Part shown: positions 57,720 through 64,000 of the stretch, in pieces
Numbering within the stretch: position 1 is the first letter of the stretch
Layout of the letters: each line of letters starts with the position of its first letter
Origin: Diphasiastrum complanatum
Taxonomy: Eukaryota; Streptophyta; Lycopodiopsida; Lycopodiales; Lycopodiaceae
Length of the DNA: 64,000 nt
Reading direction: 5' to 3'
NCBI GenBank assembly: GCA_029204225.1
Contig: CM055106.1
Coordinates: forward strand, 9,660,274-9,724,273
Notes under the pieces: model-generated
What the model saw: only the letters and a program-made list of their open reading frames with translations
Databases searched by the model: none
Told to the model about the DNA's origin: nothing
Position numbers and translations under genes: made by a program

Positions 57720-58288
57720 TCAGCCACTCCATTTTGTTGTGGGGTCCTTGATGTTGTATACTCCCTCTTGATCCCATGCTCATCACAAAAGGCCTTGAAC
57801 TTGTTAGATATGTACTCACCACCATTGTCACCTCTCAAGCACTTGATCTTTGTGGAGAATTGGTTCTCCCTTGCATTCTTGAACTTGACAAAGACATCAT
57901 ACACTTCATCCTTGCTCTTTAGTAGATAGATCCAACAAAATCTACTAAAATCATCAATGAATGTTACATACATCTTAGTTCCACTATTGCTAATTGTAGT
58001 AAATCCATGAATATCCGAATGTACAAGTTGAAAAGGCTTTGTAGATCTAGAAATAGATCTAGTATAAGGTAGTCTATGTGACTTAGACAAAGCACAAGAC
58101 TCACAAACATGCTTGTCATTACTTAAGGAACTTGGAAGACCAATCACAACCTTCTTCCTTGCCATTACCTCCAATGACTTGAAGTTGAGGTGTCCCATCC
58201 TTTTGTGCCAAACCTCTTGAATAGAAATTTGCTCCCTTGCAACACATCCAACTTGGTTAGCAATAACACAAGCATCAAGTTTGAACAA
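57164..58288 (-). CDS. Copia A1 pre-integrase and integrase
   Basis: Open frame with VWHKRMGHLNFKSLEVM and CESCALSKSHRLPY zinc ligands, then the integrase core: LVHSDIHG (first Asp), CLRGDNGGEYISNKF (second Asp), TPQQNGVAERKNRILCE (third, Glu). The catalytic triad is complete. FLRTFGCTCYVNI and GIFVGYSEVSKAYKVY follow. It inserts the DNA copy into the genome. A stop separates it from protease (58307-58309), and it ends at 57164 after RLTYDQKVSK. Confidence 0.95.
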   Translation of the reverse strand: MFKLDACVIANQVGCVAREQISIQEVWHKRMGHLNFKSLEVMARKKVVIGLPSSLSNDKHVCESCALSKSHRLPYTRSISRSTKPFQLVHSDIHGFTTISNSGTKMYVTFIDDFSRFCWIYLLKSKDEVYDVFVKFKNARENQFSTKIKCLRGDNGGEYISNKFKAFCDEHGIKREYTTSRTPQQNGVAERKNRILCESAKAMRLSANLDKPFWDQALFSANFLCNRWPSAILDGRTPFEILFKRRPSVNFLRTFGCTCYVNITLDDRTKEDPSSRRGIFVGYSEVSKAYKVYIPSTNKVIVGRDVIFYEGNIPKVSSNMIDGKVDGSNILDVDEKDSTLDGGGDGPSSSQKPRRTSRERQVPSRLTYDQKVSK

Positions 58289-58309
58289 CTTCCCTTGCCT
58301 TTTACCTTT

Positions 58310-59510
58310 TCAAATCAAGACATCCTTCCTTTTGATCAAACAAGCATCTCCATCAAACTCCACCTTGAGGCCCTTACTTAGCATTTGACTCACACTAAGC
58401 AAATTCTTGGTAATAGATGGAATAAACAAGACATCCTCCAAATGAACATTCCTATTTGTAGAGAGAGAAATAGGAATTGTGCCAATCCCTTTGATTGCAC
58501 ACTCACCATCATTGGCCGTGTAGATCACCCTCTTGTCATCTCCATATGCCAACAAAGAAGTGAAGTACTCTTTGTGAAAGGTCATGTGTGAACTTGCTCC
58601 ACTATCAATCCACCAAGGATCTAGATCTCCATCATTAGCAAGCATACATGAAGACATCACAAAAGCATCATCATTTGCATCTTGCACATCCAAACCATCC
58701 TCATCAAGAGTAAGATTACCTTGCTTGTCTCCTTGATCTCTCTTCTTCTTGTAGCACTCACTTGCAAAGTGTCCTTTGATGCCACAATAGAAGCACTTGA
58801 GCTTTGATCTGTCCTTCTTTTTGCCACTTGAAGAAGAATCCACTTGATCTTGCCCTTTAGACCACTTGCTTTTGGTTTTGCCCTTGAATTTGCCCTTTGT
58901 GAACATAGCATCCTCTTGAAGTGTCGATGTAGATCCACCTCTTGCTTGAAGCCTATATTCCTCATTGATCAATATCTCTTGAAGATCCATCAAACTTGGC
59001 AAAGTCTTTTGAATAGCAATACTTTGAACAATGTTAGCATGAGCATCCAACAAGCCATTAAGAATCACTTGAATGAGCTCTCCTTCCTAAATGCTTTCAT
59101 CTATGCAAGCTAACTCATCATTCAATGCTTTCATTCTCAGAACAAAAGTACTTGGACTTTCTTCATTCTTTTGCAAACAAGAAACGATTTTCCTTCTTAG
59201 AGTCAACACTCTAGAAGTAGACTTGGATTCATAAAGCCTCTGCAATGAATTCCAAGCTTCCAAAGATGATGTGCACTTACCAACTTCCTTGAGAAGTTAC
59301 ATTCATCTTTATCATGTGTAGAGCCTTCTTGGCCCTCTTGTCATACCTCAATTGATCTTGTTGTGTTGCTGGTCTCTCCTCCAAACCTACAACAATATCC
59401 AAAACATCATTCATCTCAAGAAGTGACTCCATCCTCACTTTCCATAATGAATAGTTACTTGAGGTAAGCCTATTATTGGCTTCCAACATGACTCCAATTG
59501 AGGTTGTCAT
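58310..59510 (-). pseudogene. Copia A1 gag and protease
   Basis: Gag starts MTTSIGVMLEANNRLTSSNY (59510), with WKVRMESLLEMNDVLDIVVG, and shifts frame near 59290 at MIKMNVTSQ. The frame resumes at MILNGLLDAHANIVQSIAIQ (59068), a basic region and the zinc knuckle CFYCGIKGHFASEC (near 58790-58750). Protease WWIDSGASSHMTFHKEYFTS is intact in its DSG motif (near 58600). The frame closes at 58310, so gag and pol are not continuous. The damage is slight (one frameshift region, one stop). Confidence 0.9.
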
Positions 59511-60097
59511 GTAGCAATGACCTGATCTTGTCTTTCAACCTGTTTCAATGCATAAAGCACTCCTTTGAACAACAACAAATGCTTTCAAAAGAAATCACCA
59601 AGATTTGAAACTATCTCACAAATTCTCTTCTAGCACTTATCCAAGCAAATCAACATATAGAATCATGGAATCTTGATCAACCTATGATCTATCCTCAATC
59701 TAATGACTTTTGCCACTTCCTAAGATTAAAACACACTCAAATAAAGTCCAGCAACCTCACTATCTAGAGATTCAATCAAAATTAGGGTTTTGACAAAATC
59801 ACAAAAAATTGACTATTCCAAATATACATGAAAATGCTGAAAATTTGATATGCAATCTATAAGCCACCACTTAGGCTGAACCAATGATCCAAAAATTGGC
59901 CAAATCCAGCATGTGAATTCAAAAAACGGAATTGAACAAGTATATCGACCTATTTAGTGTTTTGATCTACAAAAGATCCAATCTACAAAAGCAAAAAATT
60001 TGATTTTGGTGTAGAATCCTCTCTAGCATGCTCTAGACTTGATATCTTCACCAAATCATTGATAGATCTGATTTCCTCCTTCATAACTTGAAACACA
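59511..60097 (-). other. Copia A1 leader
   Basis: Untranslated DNA between PBS and gag; it matches the A2 leader at 14.33-14.55 kb. Confidence 0.8.
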
Positions 60098-60110
60098 AGC
60101 TCTGATACCA
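60098..60110 (-). promoter_or_regulatory. Primer-binding site, copia A1
   Basis: Minus strand TGGTATCAGAGCT, adjoining the LTR end ..CTTTCACA. Confidence 0.95.
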
Positions 60111-60757
60111 TGTGAAAGATTTCAGATCCTTAAGATCCAATCTACTTGAATGATCTTTGGCTAGAAAGAGAAATACACTACCAATTTCACCAATGTAGAA
60201 AAATCAGCATCTACACACAATTTGAGATGCAAACACTAATAGAACTTGATCAAACTTGAACAAAATGATTATGTACTGTTGCTGTCCGTACAAAACCAGC
60301 AAGCTACTGTATTTCACACGTGTGGATCCAAAAATAACAAATATAGATCATTCTACACATAGAATTGCAAGCAATCACCAAGATAGTGCACCAATGGATA
60401 GTAGAACCCAAGAGAACCATGTATAAGCATGAAATGAGATAGAGAAGAGAGAAGATGACTCTCTCCACGAGTTACATCCTTTTATAGCAAGTCCAAACTC
60501 TATTTGGCCACTTGGCTTTCCCACCAAAATGCTAAATACCAATTTTGGGTCTAGATTCAATGTACCCAACTTATTCAAATTGAATCTACTCAAACTCGCA
60601 TTCTATCTTTCCCACACTTTCAAAAATGTTTATTCAAATGAAATTTAGACTTATGAACTTTGAAAAGTCAACCTCTAAGTCTAAAACAAGTTTTGGCCTC
60701 AATATGCCAAATATGAAAATATTGCAAAATGTGATGAAACTAGTTGAATCTTTCACA
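60111..60757 (-). mobile_element. Copia A1 5' LTR
   Basis: Right-hand LTR, 647 bp, flanked on its outside by CATTC (60758-60762), identical to the five bases left of the 3' LTR. It carries the TATA box (minus strand GCTATAAAAGGA, about 60478-60488) and TTTCACACGTGTGGATCC (60312-60329). TG..CA ends are intact on both sides. Confidence 0.97.
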
Positions 60758-60762
60758 CATTC

Positions 60763-61568
60763 CACTAAATCTTAAAGATCCTGACGAGAAAATAGATCGC
60801 ATAGTTCATGTTGGTGCACATTTGTCATCAACCCAACTTGCTGATCTGGAAATATTACTTCGCAAATACAGGGATGTATTTGCATGGAATTATACAGAAA
60901 TGAAAGGAATCCCACCTGAAATAGTCATCCATAGGACTCCTTTAGAAGACAATGCTAAGCCTACTAGGGCTAAATCCTATCGATCTAATCTTGTCTATCG
61001 TGAGAGGATCGACGAAGATATTAAGAAATTGTTAGTTGCAGGTTTCATTTATGAAGTTCAACATACTGATTGGGTATCACCCATTGTGGTTGTACCTAAG
61101 AAAAACGGCAAGCTTCGTATATGTGTCGGTCTCAAAAACCTTAATACGGTTACGAAGAAAGACCATTTTCCCTTGCCTTTAACGACTCAAATCCTAGAGG
61201 AAATGGCAGGAGCTAAAGCTTTCAGCTTCTTGGATGGATTTAGCGATTGTTTCCTTGTTCAAATAGCCCCTGAAGATAAACATAAAATGGCCTTTGCCAC
61301 AGAGAACGGGGTTTACGCTTATAACGTTATGCCTTTTGGCTTATGCAATGCCCCTTCAACGTTCCAAAGGGTCATGCAACTGGCCTTTCAAGATCTGTTA
61401 CATCGGATCATGGAGATTTATCTCGATGATCTAGGTTTACATTCCTCCGCAGCTACACACCTTGATGCCCAGGAGAAAATCTTCATTCGCTGTCGTCAAT
61501 TTGGAATCTCACTAAACCCTGATAAATGTCAAATATGGTCACCCAAGGGGTCGTACTCAGACATATAA
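60763..61568 (+). pseudogene. Gypsy reverse transcriptase
   Basis: The frame gives the RT in order: YRDVFAWNYTEMKGIPPEIV, DEDIKKLLVAGFI, WVSPIVVVPKKNGKLRICVG, DHFPLPL, FSFLDGFSDCFLVQIAPED, FGLCNAPSTFQRVM and the catalytic loop IYLDDLGLHS (near 61410-61440), both Asp present. A frame change near 61520 leads to the next ORF. It converts gypsy RNA to DNA; classified as pseudogene because the polyprotein is interrupted by A1 and frame changes. Confidence 0.9.
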
Positions 61569-61574
61569 TTTCAA

Positions 61575-62228
61575 AGGATGGTATTTCTACCGACCCATCA
61601 AAAATCAAGGTTATAGTGGACATGCCCTTACTTGCAACAGTGAAGGAAGTATATGTCTTCCTCTCTCATTTATTTAGTTGTGGTAGATCCTCGCTAGACC
61701 GAAGAACAAATTAAGGTCTTTGAGGAGTTGAAAACAGCCCTCACCATGACTCCCATACTCCGCTTGCCATATTACACGAAAGAATTCTATGTGCATATTG
61801 ACGCAAGTAAGTATGCCATTGGAGGTCTTCTTGCGCAACCGGACGAGTATGACAAAGACTTTCCCATACCCTTGAGCAGGCAACTGGTGCCTCCTAAAGT
61901 AAACTATACAACTATCGAGAGAGAAGCATTGGCGATGATCTATGCGGTACAACAACTACAACATTATTTATTAGGCCAAACCTTTGCATTCTACACAGAC
62001 CATCAAGCACTTCTATATATTGTTAATAAGTCTTGTAAGATGGGACGAATAGCTCGATGGCTGCTGATTTTGGAGGAATTTAATTTTTGTGTAGTTGTTT
62101 GGAAAGGGACCCAACATTTCATGGAAGACCACCTTTCCAGACTACCAAGTGCTGAAAAAACAACTGCACCAGCCAATGATGATCTTCTTGATGCATGCCT
62201 TTTTCAAATCGATGCTACACCCTTATGA
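61575..62228 (+). pseudogene. Gypsy RT thumb and RNase H
   Basis: Contains GISTDPSKIKVIVDMP (connection), then after a frame change PILRLPYYTKEFYVHIDASK, NYTTIEREALAMIYAVQQLQ, FYTDHQALLYIVNK and MEDHLSRLP. The four acids of RNase H are visible. Stop after LFQIDATPL (62226). Confidence 0.85.
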
Positions 62229-62299
62229 GCTGAGGAGATCACTCAGTTCCTCACAACAAATAGACTTAAAGAAGGCCTGAGTACAACGGAAAAAAAAAA

Positions 62300-63499
62300 A
62301 AATTCTACTAAAAGCAGCACCCTTTCAGTTAATAGCGGGACAACTTTACAAAAGGGGCATTGACGACATTATTCGACGATGTGCTTATGAATCTAAGATA
62401 CGACCAATAATATCTCAAGATCATGAGGGCATTGGAAGTGGCCACTTTTTAGCTGAAGCCGCAGTGAAGATTATCCTTCGAGCAGTATTGTGGTGGCCAT
62501 CTTTGTTTAAAGACACATTTGCTATCATTAAAGCGTGTGATGTCTGTCAACGAGCAAAGAAGAATACCAAAGCAGACTTCACGCCACTGACTCCCATTAT
62601 AGAAGGCGAAGCCTTCCATAAGTGGGGGATTGACTTTGTTAGACCAATCAGTCCAGCGGCAAAACACACCCGAGCTCGCTACATCCTCATAGCCACAGAT
62701 TACGCCACTAAGTGGGTTGAGGCTGGAGCAACGAAGGACGCCAACGCAAAAACAGTCGCATGTTTTCTTTACAAAAATATTATTACACGTTTTGGCTATA
62801 CCATAGAGCTAGTTAGTGATTGTGACATGCATTTTTTAAATGTTGTCATTGATAACCTCCTACGCCATTACCTTGTTATTCACAGAAAAAATACACCGTA
62901 CTACCCTAGATGTAATGGCCAGGCTGAATCAACTAACAAGACGATATGTAAAATGTTGACTAAGATAGTTGAAACCAGTCGTTCTAATTGGGAAACAAAA
63001 CTTTTCTCAGTTGTTTGGACTTACCGCACCACCCCGAAAAAAGCCACTGGGTGGGTTACCCCTTTCCACTTAGTATATGGTCAAGAGGCGGTAATGCCAG
63101 TAGAATTCTTAGTCCCATCATTACGAGTCATGGAAGCTTTTTCAACATATCTCTGTGAAAAAGCTACAATCGAACAACAACTCAAAACCAGGCTATTTAC
63201 ATTAGCTCAATTATGCGAGACAAGACTAATATCTTATCACGCACAACTAGTTAACAAACGGCGCCAAAAGGCCTAGCATGACCGTCACCTGCGCAATAAA
63301 GATCTACACTTAGGTGACCAAGTGCTCCCCCCCCGACAAATTGAAGTTCAGAAGTGAGGGACCATACGTTATCAATAAAATCTCTCCTAATGGTGCAGTC
63401 CAATTGCAAACACTTGACGAGATACTCTTAGACACTGTCGTAAACGGTGGTCGTTTACGACGATATTACGAAGAGTTGTTCTTTGTTCACCCAATTTAA
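62300..63499 (+). pseudogene. Gypsy integrase with GPY/F-like end
   Basis: HH-CC zinc part GHFLAEAAVKIIL..CDVCQRAKK is followed by the core: KWGIDFV (first Asp), SDCDMHFLN (second; a Gly is usual where Asp stands), and QAESTNKTICKML (Glu), with VWTYRTTPKKATGWVTPF. The frame stops at 63274 and shifts at a C-run (63328-63335). It resumes as LKFRSEGPYVINKISPNGAV .. VVNGGRLRRYYEEL, a GPY/F module of the Tat/Athila type (..VNGxRLKxYY). Confidence 0.88.
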
Positions 63500-63889
63500 C
63501 ATCTTTTCCCTAGTATATATTCTGCATTTTTATTTATTTTATTATTTTATTTTATTTTCATTTCTTGCTTGTAATTCTCGTTTTGCATGCCTATTGTTCA
63601 CCTCGTTCCTTGTTTATACTTCATACAGTTACTTATTTACTTTTTATGAATATTCTTTTCTTGTATATACTCATGGGTCATGGATGTTTTAGATCAACAA
63701 AGATAGGCTACACCATAGGCAATGATTCTTACACTTTAGCCACCTCATCTCTGTCTAATTGGTATCTCAGACATACAAACATTTCTGGAGATACACCTTT
63801 TCATAAGAACTTCTACTCTGAGCCACAGTCATATTTTTCCTTTGAAGTTCTTCACTTGCATCAAACAGATCCATTCCTTCATAATGAGG
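63500..63889 (+). other. Gypsy 3' untranslated region
   Basis: AT-rich DNA with TTTATTTTATTATTTTATT runs, no further ORF that I can support. Polypurine tract and 3' LTR are not reached. Confidence 0.5.
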
Positions 63890-64000
63890 TTTTCTCAAAT
63901 CTCAACCAAAGTGCTTCAGTCAGATCTCAACCGCAGCACTCTGCTCAAATCTCAACCGAAGTGCTTCAGTCAGATTTCAACCGTATCACTCCGCTCGCAT
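63890..64000. repeat. ~26-bp minisatellite at the gypsy 3' end
   Basis: Alternating units CAGTCAGATCTCAACCG and CTCAAATCTCAACCGAAG with a 26-bp spacing, running off the window edge. They are related to the units at 52.54-52.69 kb. Confidence 0.85.

Noticed and set aside
57657-57929. Plus-strand frames opposite copia A1 and D pol
   Set aside because: Antisense shadows of well supported integrase and RT frames.

Overview
The window is plant nuclear DNA built almost entirely of LTR retrotransposons and their debris. I see no intact host gene in 64 kb. The evidence for a land plant is Ty1/copia elements primed by the initiator methionine tRNA (TGGTATCAGAGCC-type sites), a Tat/Athila-like Ty3/gypsy element with an Asp-tRNA-like primer site, CACGTG/CATGTG motifs inside many LTRs, and a broken gene copy resembling plant ARID-HMG proteins. 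The density of decayed, nested and truncated elements points to a large, TE-rich genome (gymnosperm, fern or large-genome angiosperm). The species cannot be told from this window.

Layout. 0-6 kb: a minus-strand Ty3/gypsy remnant (gag with two zinc knuckles, protease tail, leader with ~150-bp repeats), interrupted by a 2.55-kb insert. 6-11.3 kb: low-coding DNA with microsatellites and a GC-rich island. 11.3-11.7 kb: ARID-HMG pseudogene. 12.2-14.3 kb: minus-strand copia gag and LTR (family C). 14.3-19.1 kb: plus-strand copia family A copy split by a 3.5-kb TG..CA insert flanked by TATTC, probably a solo LTR. 19.2-20.3 kb: unknown ORF (here ORF X), minus strand. 20.3-24.5 kb: minus-strand copia D, nearly complete but with nonsense codons. 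25.3-27.3 kb: LTR pieces of two more copia elements. 27.7-31.3 kb: plus-strand family C element carrying a second ORF X. 33.1-34.3 kb: plus-strand pseudogene of a possibly ParB-like protein. 34.3-42.8 kb: a mosaic of copia fragments (G, H, I, J, F) and two unusual repeat tracts. 43.1-46.9 kb: copia B, a deletion derivative with both LTRs. 46.9-47.6 kb: copia RT fragment. 47.6-64 kb: a plus-strand gypsy element, itself interrupted at 54.1-60.8 kb by the best preserved element, copia A1, with perfect CATTC target-site duplications.

Nesting order that can be read directly: copia B LTR and RT fragment first, gypsy inserted at 47,574, then copia A1 inserted in the gypsy pol at 54,095. Similarly, the 3.5-kb insert post-dates copia A2. 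The elements belong to a few families (A: A1, A2, A'; C/F; D/G; B and related LTR pieces; gypsy plus and minus copies), so the window mixes young and old relatives. The protein domains are those needed for reverse transcription and integration. None of the elements has an uninterrupted gag-pol frame, so any present activity would need proteins from other copies.

The most novel signals are ORF X (two opposite-strand diverged copies next to copia sequences, no function recognised), an in-frame unidentified 50-60 residue segment between duplicated integrase/linker sequences in copia A1, and the nonsense pattern in the ParB-like pseudogene.
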